NCBI GenBank assembly: GCA_045538895.1
Contig: JAZQEH010000011.1
Location: 1-30,149, forward strand
DNA from: UMGS902 sp045538895
GTDB lineage: Bacteria > Bacillota > Clostridia > Oscillospirales > CAG-272
DNA: 30,149 nucleotides
Direction: 5' to 3'
Shown here: piece after piece, positions 8,752 through 17,468 of the stretch
How the letters are laid out: each line of letters begins with the position of its first letter
Numbering within the stretch: the first letter of the stretch is position 1
The notes under the pieces: model-generated
Seen by the model: only the letters and a program-made list of their open reading frames with translations
The model's database searches: none
Told to the model about the DNA's origin: nothing
Translations under genes and position numbers: made by a program

Positions 8752-8789
8752 TTCTTTCATCTTTATTTGTGTTTTTTGAGTGACAATTA

Positions 8790-8818
8790 TTGCGAAACGG
8801 TATAAATTGTGATATAAT
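8790..8818 (+). promoter_or_regulatory. Sigma-A promoter of the ABC exporter operon
   Basis: TTGCGA (8790-8795) and a perfect TATAAT (8813-8818) are separated by 17 bases, about 40 bases before the start codon at 8860. Confidence 0.8.
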
Positions 8819-8859
8819 ATGCTTTACGCAAAAAATCATTTGGAGGTTGGAAACACACA

Positions 8860-10602
8860 ATGTTTAAAAGACTTGCAGCATGTGTCAGAGAGTACAAACT
8901 GCCATCGCTGCTTACCTTTGTTTTTATTGTCTGCGAAGCGATAATCGAAACGTTTATTCCGTTTATCACTGCAAATCTTGTCAATCAGATTGAGGCAGGC
9001 ACGGCACTTGAAACTGTGTTCAAAACGGGTGCTTTGCTGATTGTTCTTGCATTACTTTCGCTTTCATGCGGCGGTGTTGCAGCGGTGACCTGTGCAAAGG
9101 CATCGGCAGGCTTTGCAAAAAACCTTCGCCGTGACATTTTTGACCGTATTCAGGGCTTTTCATTTGAAAACATAGACCGCTTTTCCGCAACGTCACTCGT
9201 TACGAGAATGACGACGGACGTTGCCAATACACAGATGTCATTTATGATGATTATAAGAACGGCTATCCGTGCGCCGCTCATGCTGATTTTTTCAATCATT
9301 GCGGCATACGTTATGGGCGGTGCACTTGCTACGTCATTCGTTGTTATTATCCCCGTGCTTGGCGGAGGACTTTTCTTGGTCAGCCGCAAGGCGATGCCCG
9401 CTTTCCGCAGAGTGTTCCGCAAGTATGACAGACTCAATGAGTCGATTGAGGAAAACGTACGCGGCATGCGTGTTGTAAAGGGCTTTTCACGTGAGGAATA
9501 CGAAAAGCAGAAGTTCGGTGCGGCGGCAGAAGATATCTGCGGCGACTTTACAAGAGCCGAGCGTATCGTTGCACTCAACTCACCCATTATGCAGTTCTGC
9601 ATCTACTTCAACATGGTATTTGTCATGATAGTCGGCTCAAAGCTTGCTATTGAAAGCGGCGGTACACTTATCAACGTCGGCGAGATTTCTGCGATGCTCA
9701 CATACGGTGTGGCAATACTTATGCAGCTTATGATGCTCTCAATGATTTATGTAATGATAACCATGTCGGGCGAGTCGATGAAGCGTATTTTTGAGGTGCT
9801 TGAAGAAAAGTCAACTCTCGAAAACCCCGAAAACCCCGTAATGACCGTTAAGGACGGCTCAATTGAGTTTTGCGACGTTGCCTTTAAGTATTCCAAAAAG
9901 GCAAAGAAAAACGCACTTTTTGATATCGACCTTAAGATAGAAAGCGGCATGACCGTTGGCATTATCGGCGGCACGGGTTCGAGCAAATCAACGCTTGTAC
10001 AGCTGATTCCACGTCTTTATGACGTAAGCGAGGGCGTTGTCCGTGTAGGCGGCGTTGACGTGCGTGACTACGATATAGCAACTCTTCGCAGCGAGGTTGC
10101 TATGGTGCTTCAGAAGAATCTGCTTTTCTCGGGTACAATAGCGGAAAACCTGCGTTGGGGCAACGAAAACGCAAGCGATGAGGAGCTTGTAGAGGCATGC
10201 AAGCTTGCACAGGCTCATGAATTTGTTGAAAGCTTCCCCGACGGCTATAATACTCACATTGAGCAGGGCGGTACAAACGTTTCGGGCGGACAAAAGCAGC
10301 GTCTTTGCATAGCCCGTGCACTTCTCAAGAAGCCGAAAATTCTTATTCTTGACGACTCTACAAGTGCGGTAGATACCAAAACCGATGCACTTATCCGTCA
10401 GGGCTTTAAGGAATACATTCCCGAAACCACAAAAATTATCATTGCACAGCGTATCTCCTCCGTAATGGATGCAGATATGATAATTGTAATGGATAACGGC
10501 AAAATCAGTGCTGCGGGCAATCACGCAGAGCTTATGCAGAGTAGCGAGATTTACCGTGAGGTATATGAGCAGCAGACAAACGGAGGTGGCGAAAATGAGT
10601 AA
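8860..10602 (+). CDS. ABC exporter half-transporter, degenerate-site subunit
   Basis: A 580-residue protein with an N-terminal six-helix membrane domain (~15-310) and a C-terminal ATPase domain (~335-575). Walker A is GGTGSSKS (370-377), with Ser in place of the usual Gly before Lys. The signature is NVSGGQ (S475). Walker B ends in D498-D499 where a catalytic Glu is normal, and the switch residue is Q530 instead of His. These changes mark the inactive-site partner in heterodimeric exporters such as BmrC/BmrD or TM287/288. GGAGG lies 13 bases before the ATG, a rather long spacing. It overlaps its partner by 8 bases. The family exports drugs, lipids or peptides; the substrate here is unknown. 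Confidence 0.92.
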   Translation: MFKRLAACVREYKLPSLLTFVFIVCEAIIETFIPFITANLVNQIEAGTALETVFKTGALLIVLALLSLSCGGVAAVTCAKASAGFAKNLRRDIFDRIQGFSFENIDRFSATSLVTRMTTDVANTQMSFMMIIRTAIRAPLMLIFSIIAAYVMGGALATSFVVIIPVLGGGLFLVSRKAMPAFRRVFRKYDRLNESIEENVRGMRVVKGFSREEYEKQKFGAAAEDICGDFTRAERIVALNSPIMQFCIYFNMVFVMIVGSKLAIESGGTLINVGEISAMLTYGVAILMQLMMLSMIYVMITMSGESMKRIFEVLEEKSTLENPENPVMTVKDGSIEFCDVAFKYSKKAKKNALFDIDLKIESGMTVGIIGGTGSSKSTLVQLIPRLYDVSEGVVRVGGVDVRDYDIATLRSEVAMVLQKNLLFSGTIAENLRWGNENASDEELVEACKLAQAHEFVESFPDGYNTHIEQGGTNVSGGQKQRLCIARALLKKPKILILDDSTSAVDTKTDALIRQGFKEYIPETTKIIIAQRISSVMDADMIIVMDNGKISAAGNHAELMQSSEIYREVYEQQTNGGGENE

Positions 10603-12508
10603 ACCCATGACAAAGCCTCCGAAGAAAAAGGGAGTTCTTCTCCGTGTGTTCAAAATGCTTCTTGGTTTTTACCCCGTGCTTCTCCCTACAACCGCACTTT
10701 GCATTATTCTTTCGGCAACCGTATCGGCAATTCCCTCAATTTTCACAAAGCGTGTGCTTGAGGTAATTACAAAGTATATCGGTATGGAAAACGTAAATTA
10801 TTCAGAGGCGGCAAAGGAGATAATGCCTGCAATTTTCCTCCTGATAGGACTTTACGTAACATCGCTTGTTCTCATCACACTGTATCAGCAGTTAATGGCT
10901 TATATTACGCAGGGATTCCTTTCCAAGATGCGTTGCAAGATGTTTGACGGCATGCAGAATCTGCCTATAAAGTATTTTGATACGCATAAGCACGGCGATA
11001 TAATGAGCTATTACACAAATGATATCGACACGCTCCGTCAGCTCGTTTCGCAGTCGCTTCCAAGCCTGCTTAACTCATGTATCATCGTTGTAACGGTGCT
11101 TTCGATTATGCTTTACTACAGCGTATGGATGACGCTTGTGGTGCTTGCAGGCGTTTGCGTAATGGTGCTTGTTTCAAAGAAAGTCGGCGGCGGTAGCGCA
11201 AAATACTTTATGCGTCAGCAAAAGGCCATTGCTGAAACCGAGGGCTACGTGCAGGAAATGATGAACGGACAGAAGGTTGTCAAGGTTTTCTGCCACGAGG
11301 ACAAGGTTCGTGAGGGCTTTGACAAAATCAACAATCAGCTCTACGAGGATAGTCGCCGTGCACATGCGTACGCAAACATGCTCGGCCCTATTATAATGAA
11401 TATCGGTAACATTCTCTATGTTATCTGTGCAATCGTGGGCGGTGTTTTCCTGCTTTCTGACGTACCTAATCTTTCGATTTCGGGCGAGGCGTTTTCGATT
11501 GCTATTGTTGTGCCTTTTCTCAACATGACAAAGCAGTTTACGGGTAACGTAAATCAGCTTTCGCAGCAGATAAACTCAATAGTTATGGGTATGGCGGGCG
11601 CACAGCGTATCTTTGCGCTTATGGATGAAATGCCCGAACCTGATGAGGGCTACGTAACGCTTGTAAACGTTGAGGTTGACGAGGAGAACGGCACAATGAC
11701 CGAAACCGAAAAACGTACGGGCATGTGGGCATGGAAGCATCCGCACAGTGACGGCACGCTCACCTATACACCTCTTATGGGTGACGTACGCCTTACCGAC
11801 GTTGATTTTGAGTATGAGGAGGGCAAGCCCGTACTGAAAAACGTTTCGGTTTATGCGTACCCAGGACAAAAGGTTGCTTTTGTAGGTGCAACGGGTGCAG
11901 GTAAGACCACCATTACCAACCTTATCAACCGCTTTTACGATATTGCAGACGGAAAAATCCGTTATGACGGCATCAATATCAATAAGATTAAAAAGAGCGA
12001 CCTCCGCCGCTCACTTGGCATAGTTTTGCAGGAAACCAATCTGTTTACGGGTACGGTTATGGATAATATCCGTTACGGCAGACTCGATGCAACCGATGAG
12101 GAATGTATCGAGGCGGCACGCCTTGCAGGAGCAGACGATTTTATAACACGTCTGCCAAACGGTTACGATACCGAGCTTACGGGTAACGGTGCAAATCTTT
12201 CGCAGGGACAGCGTCAGCTTATTGCTATTGCACGTGCAGCGGTTGCAGACCCGCCTGTTATGATTCTTGACGAGGCAACGTCCTCGATTGATACACGTAC
12301 CGAGGCTATAGTTCAGCGTGGAATGGACAAGCTTATGGAGGGCAGAACGGTGTTTGTAATTGCGCACCGCCTTTCTACGGTTAAGAATTCTGATGTAATT
12401 ATGGTGCTTGACCACGGTGTTATTATTGAGCGTGGCGACCATGAAAAGCTTATCGAGGAAAAGGGAACGTACTATCAGCTTTATACAGGTGCTTTTGAGC
12501 TTGAATAA
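10595..12508 (+). CDS. ABC exporter half-transporter, catalytic-site subunit
   Basis: A 637-residue protein with a membrane domain (~20-345) and an ATPase domain (~400-635). All catalytic motifs are standard: Walker A GATGAGKT (431-438), signature LSQGQ, Walker B with D559-E560, and H591 in AHRLS. It therefore supplies the working ATP site of the heterodimer. The ATG at 10595 has GGAGGTGG upstream and overlaps the first gene's stop (ATGAGTAA); a longer frame from 10508 is rejected because it runs inside the partner. A polar, Trp-containing stretch of about 45 residues (~357-400, MWAWKHPHSDG) separates the two domains and is longer than in typical exporters. Confidence 0.93.
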   Translation: MSKPMTKPPKKKGVLLRVFKMLLGFYPVLLPTTALCIILSATVSAIPSIFTKRVLEVITKYIGMENVNYSEAAKEIMPAIFLLIGLYVTSLVLITLYQQLMAYITQGFLSKMRCKMFDGMQNLPIKYFDTHKHGDIMSYYTNDIDTLRQLVSQSLPSLLNSCIIVVTVLSIMLYYSVWMTLVVLAGVCVMVLVSKKVGGGSAKYFMRQQKAIAETEGYVQEMMNGQKVVKVFCHEDKVREGFDKINNQLYEDSRRAHAYANMLGPIIMNIGNILYVICAIVGGVFLLSDVPNLSISGEAFSIAIVVPFLNMTKQFTGNVNQLSQQINSIVMGMAGAQRIFALMDEMPEPDEGYVTLVNVEVDEENGTMTETEKRTGMWAWKHPHSDGTLTYTPLMGDVRLTDVDFEYEEGKPVLKNVSVYAYPGQKVAFVGATGAGKTTITNLINRFYDIADGKIRYDGININKIKKSDLRRSLGIVLQETNLFTGTVMDNIRYGRLDATDEECIEAARLAGADDFITRLPNGYDTELTGNGANLSQGQRQLIAIARAAVADPPVMILDEATSSIDTRTEAIVQRGMDKLMEGRTVFVIAHRLSTVKNSDVIMVLDHGVIIERGDHEKLIEEKGTYYQLYTGAFELE

Positions 12509-12511
12509 AAC

Positions 12512-12539
12512 AAAAAACCATGCGAGAGCATGGTTTTTT
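12512..12539 (+). terminator. Intrinsic terminator of the exporter operon
   Basis: AAAAAACCATGC and GCATGGTTTTTT enclose a GAGA loop, starting 3 bases after the stop codon. Confidence 0.93.
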
Positions 12540-12586
12540 GTCAGGTTGCAACGGTAGATGTTGTACATGCAACGTGTGTTACTGAT

Positions 12587-12758
12587 ATAAATTATTGTTT
12601 ACATTAACAAGCCTTCCTCAGACGAGGAAGGTGGCGCCGTAAGGCGACGGAAGGAGGGAACCTTTCTGATTGTTACTTTTTCCCTCCCTCAGTCAGCGTT
12701 CCGCTGACAGCTCCCTCGTCTGAGGGAGCCTTTATTACTTCCCCTAAACATTAATTTA
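12587..12758 (-). repeat. Intergenic palindromic repeat, family A, copy 2 (inverted)
   Basis: The reverse complement of the 1-170 element with only a few differences, bounded by ATAAATTATTGTTTA (12587-12601) and TAAACATTAATTTA (12745-12758). It fills most of the 347-base gap between the exporter terminator and the next gene. In the rest, 12759-12855, I see only a weak ATGGCTA/TAGCCAT pairing and no gene. Confidence 0.9.
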
Positions 12759-12855
12759 CGTTATGGCTACGTCCTACTTGCTTCTTAATCAAGTACAACA
12801 GACTTTTTCCTACCCTTCGGTATAGCCATCAATTTTTCTTTTCTTATTGTGCCGG

Positions 12856-13182
12856 TTATAAAAGTTCTCTCAATTTATCAAGAAATGCTTCCTCGCCCCA
12901 GGTGTTGATCTTGAAGAACAGAGCCTGACTTCCACCGGCTGTGATCGCAGAAAGACAGATTGGGCCATCACCGTTTTGAAAAAGCGTAACGCTCAGACTC
13001 ACACGGTTGCCACCAATATAACTATATCTTTCAAACACACGAACACTGCAACGGGCATCGCCGCTTCTAAAGTCACTGGATTCTTCAAGTGAGGCAGACA
13101 TGCTACCGTTCAATATTCCATCCTCAATTTTGTTAAGCCATTGATTGAAATTACCATTCAACGTATGCTCCAATTTAGCCAT
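12856..13182 (-). CDS. Small conserved hypothetical protein (possibly DUF6054)
   Basis: A 108-residue soluble protein without signal peptide or membrane segment. From memory it resembles small Firmicute proteins annotated as DUF6054, with recognisable stretches GGNRVSLSVTLF, LSAITAGGSQALFFKINTWG and a C-terminal EEAFLDKL; I hold that family name with moderate confidence. Function is unknown. The alternating polar/hydrophobic pattern suggests a compact alpha/beta fold. The start is firm: GGAGG sits 8 bases before the ATG. It is a single gene between an intergenic repeat and the valS terminator; only a weak TATACT-type -10 is visible upstream. Confidence 0.7.
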   Translation of the reverse strand: MAKLEHTLNGNFNQWLNKIEDGILNGSMSASLEESSDFRSGDARCSVRVFERYSYIGGNRVSLSVTLFQNGDGPICLSAITAGGSQALFFKINTWGEEAFLDKLRELL

Positions 13183-13283
13183 AATCTTACCTCCTTCGGT
13201 TTTGTTTGTTATAGTATAGCATAATTGGGGATAAAAATAAAGCGGTTTGGGAAAGTTGCGGGCTTTGTTGCTTTAAGCATAAA

Positions 13284-13317
13284 AAATACAGTATAGCCGT
13301 TTGACTATACTGTATTT
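13284..13317 (-). terminator. AT-rich terminator of valS
   Basis: A perfect 13-bp inverted repeat, AAATACAGTATAG (13284-13296) and CTATACTGTATTT (13305-13317). On the minus strand it is followed by a run of T, about 70 bases after the valS stop. The stem is AU-rich, so strength is uncertain. Confidence 0.65.
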
Positions 13318-13389
13318 CTCGTTATTCCACTTGGTTTTTATGTTTTTTCGTTAAGGGGAACAAACATTGAGCAAACCGGTTTTTTATTA

Positions 13390-16002
13390 TTATCCGAGTT
13401 TTGCGAGTGCTTCGAGGAGTCCCTTGCGGATTTCTTCGTATTTCGCAAGCTTTGCCTTTTCGCCTTCAACTACTGCGGCAGGAGCCTTTGCAACAAAGCT
13501 TTCGTTTGAAAGCTTGCCTACAAGACGCTTGATTTCTTCGTCATTCTTTGCAAGCTCATCGTTAAGACGCTTGCGTTCAGCCTCAAAGTCGATCATATCG
13601 GCAAGAGGAATATAAACGGTTGCACTGTCGGTAATAATCTGCACCGCGGTGCTATCGTTGAATTCGCTTACAAGCTCAACCTCGGAGGCGCTTGCAAGCT
13701 TTTTGAAGAATTCTTCTGCACCCTTAAAGGTTTCCTCAAACTTTGTAACGATAAAGAGCTTTGCCTTTCTTGAGGGAACAACGCCCATTTCGGTACGGCG
13801 GGCACGAACTGCGGTGATGAGAGCGATAATTCTCTCCATTTCCGCCTCGTCATCTGCAAAGCAGAGTGCCTCATTGAACTTCGGGAAACTTGAAATCATG
13901 ATGCTTTCGCAGTCATGAGGCATTGTGATGTAGATTTCCTCGGTGATGAAAGGCATAAAGGGATGGAGCATCTTGAGTGTTTCAAGGAGAACATAACTGA
14001 TAACGTTCTGTGCAACCTTGTCGGAGGCGCTGAGTCTGGGCTTGAGAAGCTCGATATACCAGTCGCAGAAGATGTCCCATACAAAGTCGTAAATGTTTGC
14101 AAGGGCAACGCCAACCTCATAGCAGTCGAGGTTCTGTTCTACGGTCTTTGCAAGTGTGTTGAGCTTCGAGAGAATCCACTTGTCTTCGGTCTTAAGCTCG
14201 GATGCATCGGGGAGCTTAACCTCCTCAATATCGAGGTTCATCATAACGAATCTTGCCGCATTCCAGAGCTTGTTTGCAAAGTTTCTTGCAGATTCAATCT
14301 TTTCATCAGAGAAACGCATGTCGTTACCGGGTGCGTTACCTGTTGCAAGTGCAAAGCGGAGTGCGTCTGCACCGAATTTGTCGATGATTTCAAGCGGGTC
14401 GATACCGTTGCCGAGTGACTTTGACATCTTTCTGCCCTTGGCATCACGAACAAGACCGTGAATAAACACGGTGGAGAAAGGCTCCTTGCCCATATGCTCA
14501 AGGCCTGAGAAAATCATTCTCGAAACCCAGAAGAAGATAATGTCATAACCGGTTACAAGCACGCTTGTAGGGTAGTACTTTTCAAGTTCGGGAGTCTTTT
14601 CGGGCCAGCCGAGAGTGGAGAAAGGCCAGAGAGCAGAGGAGAACCATGTGTCAAGCACGTCGTTTTCCTGATTCATCTTACCGCCGCACTTGGGACACTT
14701 TTCAACGTCTTCTTTTGCAACAACCATTTCGCCGCAGTCTGCGCAGTAGTAAGCAGGGATTCTGTGACCCCACCAGAGCTGACGGGAGATACACCAGTCG
14801 TGTACGTTTTCCATCCAGTTTGTATAGGTCTTGGTAAATCTTTCAGGCTCAAACTTAACCGTGCCGTTGTAAACAACTTCAAGTGCAGGCTCTGCCAAAG
14901 GCTTCATCTTTACAAACCACTGGTCGGATGTGATAGGCTCAACGGTGGTGCCGCAACGGTAGCAGGTGCCAACGTTGTGCTTGTGGGGAACGGTCTTTAT
15001 GAGGTAGCCGCCCTCCTCAAGGTCTTTAACGAGTGCCTTGCGGCATTCGTAGCGGTCCATGCCCTCATACTTGCCTGCCCACTTGTTCATGGTAGCATCG
15101 CCGTTCATAACCTTGATCTGCTCAAGATTGTGACGCTCGCCAACGAGGAAGTCGTTAGGGTCATGTGCAGGGGTAATCTTTACGCAACCGGTACCGAAGC
15201 CGATTTCAACGTAATCGTCTGCGATAACGGGGATTTCTCTGCCTGTGCCGGGGAGAATAAGTGTCTTGCCGATGAGGTGCTTTGTGGTATCGTCACTTGG
15301 GTTTACCGCAACGGCGGTATCGCCGAACATGGTTTCGGGACGTGTGGTTGCAACCTCAACATAGCCGTCCTCGCCCTTGATCGGGTACTTGATGTGCCAG
15401 AAGAAGCCGTCCTGTTCGCTGTATTCAACCTCTGCATCCGAAAGTGCGGTGATACAGTGGGGACACCAGTTGATGATGCGGTTGCCACGGTAAATAAGTC
15501 CCTTTTCGTAGAGGTTTACGAAAACCTCTTTTACTGCTCTTGAGCAGCCCTCATCCATGGTGAAGCGTTCACGTGTCCAGTCGCAGGAGGTACCGAGCTT
15601 TTTGAGCTGGTTGATAATGCGGCTGCCGTACTGATGCTTCCAGTCCCATACTCGTTCAAGGAACTTTTCACGTCCGAGGTCGTATCTTGTGAGTCCCTCT
15701 TCCTTGCGGAGCATTTCTTCAACCTTTATCTGGGTTGCAATACCTGCATGGTCGGTGCCGGGTACCCAAAGGGTGCTGTAGCCCTGCATTCTCTTATAGC
15801 GAACGAGAATGTCCTGCAAGGTTTCGTCAAGGGCGTGTCCCATGTGGAGCTGACCTGTTACGTTCGGAGGGGGAATAACTACCGAAAATGCGGGCTTGTT
15901 ATCATTTACATCGGGTGTGAAATAGCCCTTTTCACACCAGTTCTGATAAATTCTGTCCTCAAATTCTTTTGGGGCATAGGTTTTGGAAAGTTCTTTGTTC
16001 AT
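13390..16002 (-). CDS. valS: Valyl-tRNA synthetase
   Basis: An 870-residue class I synthetase that charges tRNA-Val in the cytoplasm. The HIGH-type motif is HMGH (53-56) within PPPNVTGQLHMGHA, and the KMSKS loop is at 525-529 (GRKMSKSLGN). The editing domain lies between them, a zinc-knuckle-like CADCGEM...CPKCGGK stretch precedes the KMSKS half, and the C-terminus is the charged coiled-coil arm (KLANYEEIRKGL-type). The length is normal. The frame is open to 16098, but the ATG at 16002 has AAGGAG 6 bases upstream and gives the usual N-terminus. It is controlled by a valine T-box leader and transcribed divergently from the lipid kinase gene. Confidence 0.97.
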   Translation of the reverse strand: MNKELSKTYAPKEFEDRIYQNWCEKGYFTPDVNDNKPAFSVVIPPPNVTGQLHMGHALDETLQDILVRYKRMQGYSTLWVPGTDHAGIATQIKVEEMLRKEEGLTRYDLGREKFLERVWDWKHQYGSRIINQLKKLGTSCDWTRERFTMDEGCSRAVKEVFVNLYEKGLIYRGNRIINWCPHCITALSDAEVEYSEQDGFFWHIKYPIKGEDGYVEVATTRPETMFGDTAVAVNPSDDTTKHLIGKTLILPGTGREIPVIADDYVEIGFGTGCVKITPAHDPNDFLVGERHNLEQIKVMNGDATMNKWAGKYEGMDRYECRKALVKDLEEGGYLIKTVPHKHNVGTCYRCGTTVEPITSDQWFVKMKPLAEPALEVVYNGTVKFEPERFTKTYTNWMENVHDWCISRQLWWGHRIPAYYCADCGEMVVAKEDVEKCPKCGGKMNQENDVLDTWFSSALWPFSTLGWPEKTPELEKYYPTSVLVTGYDIIFFWVSRMIFSGLEHMGKEPFSTVFIHGLVRDAKGRKMSKSLGNGIDPLEIIDKFGADALRFALATGNAPGNDMRFSDEKIESARNFANKLWNAARFVMMNLDIEEVKLPDASELKTEDKWILSKLNTLAKTVEQNLDCYEVGVALANIYDFVWDIFCDWYIELLKPRLSASDKVAQNVISYVLLETLKMLHPFMPFITEEIYITMPHDCESIMISSFPKFNEALCFADDEAEMERIIALITAVRARRTEMGVVPSRKAKLFIVTKFEETFKGAEEFFKKLASASEVELVSEFNDSTAVQIITDSATVYIPLADMIDFEAERKRLNDELAKNDEEIKRLVGKLSNESFVAKAPAAVVEGEKAKLAKYEEIRKGLLEALAKLG

Positions 16003-16057
16003 AGCGAACTCCTTGTAAAAAGATATATGTTTTATTTTTATATTTTTCAATAAAATA

Positions 16058-16136
16058 AGTAATAGTGAATAGTGAAAAGGTATGGTTGATTTTTGCACCG
16101 CTGTGCAAAAATCTTCATTACTTATTCACTATTACT
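16058..16136. repeat. Nested inverted-repeat element in the valS 5' leader
   Basis: The outer arms AGTAATAGTGAATA (16058-16071) and TATTCACTATTACT (16123-16136) are a perfect 14-bp inverted repeat. Inside lies a second perfect 11-bp stem, GATTTTTGCAC (16088-16098) and GTGCAAAAATC (16103-16113). It sits between the T-box terminator and the valS ribosome site, so it is transcribed as part of the leader. It looks like an inserted short mobile or dispersed element rather than part of the T-box. Confidence 0.7.
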
Positions 16137-16150
16137 TTTTACTTATAACT

Positions 16151-16373
16151 TAAAAGCACCCTGATTCCTTACGGAATCAGGGTGCTTGCATGCACGGTAC
16201 CACCTGAAGTTTTAACTCTTGCTCCGATAACGGGGAAAACCGTTGGGTTCTACTTGCTTTTTAAACTTTCTTCCCAAAGCTCATGGGCTACTTCGCTCTC
16301 TTTCGCATACGTGCTTGCACCAACCGCACGCTCTCTTAATGCGAGTGAAAGAGCTACTCCTCCCAATCAATGC
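16151..16373 (-). promoter_or_regulatory. T-box riboswitch (valine-specific) of valS
   Basis: All main parts of a tRNA-sensing T-box are visible on the minus strand. Stem I has the AGTA loop-E motif (16355-16358), and the opposite strand of that loop carries GTA (16289-16291), the likely Val specifier codon. The conserved T-box AGGTGGTACCGTG is at 16193-16205; its TGGT matches the ACCA end of tRNA-Val. A strong terminator, AAGCACCCTGATTCC with its complement (16154-16187), follows with a U tract. Uncharged tRNA-Val would stabilise the antiterminator and turn on valS. The exact specifier is read from position, not from a computed fold. Confidence 0.92.
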
Positions 16374-16379
16374 GTAAAA

Positions 16380-16408
16380 ATTTTAACATATTTATTCAGC
16401 ATTGTCAA
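16380..16408 (-). promoter_or_regulatory. Sigma-A promoter of valS
   Basis: On the minus strand TTGACA (16403-16408) and TAAAAT (16380-16385) are separated by 17 bases, directly upstream of the T-box leader. Confidence 0.8.
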
Positions 16409-16438
16409 TAAGTAAAAGTAAAGTTTGACGCCATTCTA

Positions 16439-16467
16439 TTGCGTTTTCCGACAGTATATGATAAAAT
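16439..16467 (+). promoter_or_regulatory. Promoter of the lipid kinase gene
   Basis: TTGCGT (16439-16444) and TAAAAT (16462-16467) are separated by 17 bases, 30 bases before the start at 16498 and back to back with the valS promoter. Confidence 0.6.
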
Positions 16468-16497
16468 GTTCGTATATAAAAGTGATGGGAGAAATAT

Positions 16498-17430
16498 ATG
16501 AAGCATGTTTTTATACTCAATCCCTCGGCGGGCAAGGGCAGCGGTGTCGAAAAGTTGAAAGCGTCACTTGCCACTCTCAATGTTGATTTTGAGGTGCACG
16601 AAACCACGGGGCATCTTGATGCAACCGAGTTTGTCCGTGATTATTGTGAAAAATACAGCGGCGACGTGCGTTTTTATGCGTGCGGCGGTGACGGTACCAT
16701 AAAAGAGGTTGCTGAGGGTATCCTCGGTTTTTCGCATGCCTCTATGTCGGTTTTCCCCATCGGCAGCGGAAATGATTTGGTTAGGTATTTCGGCGGTGCC
16801 GATGCGTTTTTTGACCTTGAAAAACTTGTTTTTGCAGATGCTCAGCCTATGGATATTATCCGTATAACCACGGCTGACGGTGAGGTTTCTCATTCGATAA
16901 ACGTTGCAAACTTTGGCTTTGAGGCGGCGGCGGCAAGCATTATGGACCGTGTTCGCCGCAAGCCGATAATCGGAGGTAACAACTCTTATACAACCGGGGT
17001 TGTTGGGGCGATTTTTACCTCCATGAAGACTTACGGAGAGATATATGCAGATGGGGAGCTTATTAATCCCAAGGGAACCTTTATCCTTTGTACTGCGGCA
17101 AACGGTGCGTTTGTCGGCGGAGGATACAAATGTGCGCCGCGTGCTTCGGTTAATGACGGATATCTTGAAGTCTGCATGATAAAGCCTGTTTCGGTATTCA
17201 CGCTTGCAAGGCTTATCGGTGTTTACAAAAAAGGCGGTCATCTTGATGACAAAAGATTTCAGAAGTATCTTGAATACCGCAGAGTGAAAAAGCTTGAAAT
17301 CAAGGCGAAAAAGCCTTTTCCGCTTGCACTTGACGGCGAGTGCATGACAACAACTTCGCTTTGTGCAGAGGTTGTTGCCGGTGCGGTGAAGTTTGCCGCA
17401 CCCAATGAGAAAGTGATTGCAAACGTATAA
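16498..17430 (+). CDS. Diacylglycerol kinase family lipid kinase (DagK/YegS type)
   Basis: A 310-residue soluble, membrane-associating kinase. The N-terminal catalytic fold has NPSAGKGSG (residues 8-16), the nucleotide-binding GGDGT (63-67) and GSGND (89-93). The C-terminal domain shows GGGYKCAPRASVNDGYLEV and the DGE motif near residue 280, as in DgkB/YegS proteins. Members phosphorylate diacylglycerol to recycle it to phosphatidic acid, or a related lipid. GGGAG precedes the ATG. It stands alone, divergent from valS, and ends in a strong terminator shared with the convergent carbohydrate operon. I see no feature that separates diacylglycerol from other lipid substrates. Confidence 0.9.
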   Translation: MKHVFILNPSAGKGSGVEKLKASLATLNVDFEVHETTGHLDATEFVRDYCEKYSGDVRFYACGGDGTIKEVAEGILGFSHASMSVFPIGSGNDLVRYFGGADAFFDLEKLVFADAQPMDIIRITTADGEVSHSINVANFGFEAAAASIMDRVRRKPIIGGNNSYTTGVVGAIFTSMKTYGEIYADGELINPKGTFILCTAANGAFVGGGYKCAPRASVNDGYLEVCMIKPVSVFTLARLIGVYKKGGHLDDKRFQKYLEYRRVKKLEIKAKKPFPLALDGECMTTTSLCAEVVAGAVKFAAPNEKVIANV

Positions 17431-17467
17431 AAAATAAGGAAACTCAAAATGAGTTTCCTTATTTTTT
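17429..17467. terminator. Bidirectional intrinsic terminator
   Basis: A perfect inverted repeat: A run plus TAAGGAAACTCA (to 17446), a 3-base loop, then TGAGTTTCCTTA plus T run (17450-17467). It serves both the kinase gene and the end of the minus-strand carbohydrate operon. Confidence 0.92.
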
Positions 17468-17468
17468 A

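Noticed and set aside
12763..12829. ATGGCTA/TAGCCAT pairing as a terminator of the small hypothetical gene
   Set aside because: The arms are short and 53 bases apart, and the T run lies on the wrong side for the minus-strand gene.
16088..16113. GATTTTTGCAC hairpin as the valS attenuator
   Set aside because: The true T-box terminator is at 16154-16187, next to the conserved T-box sequence; this stem is downstream and lacks a U tract in position.
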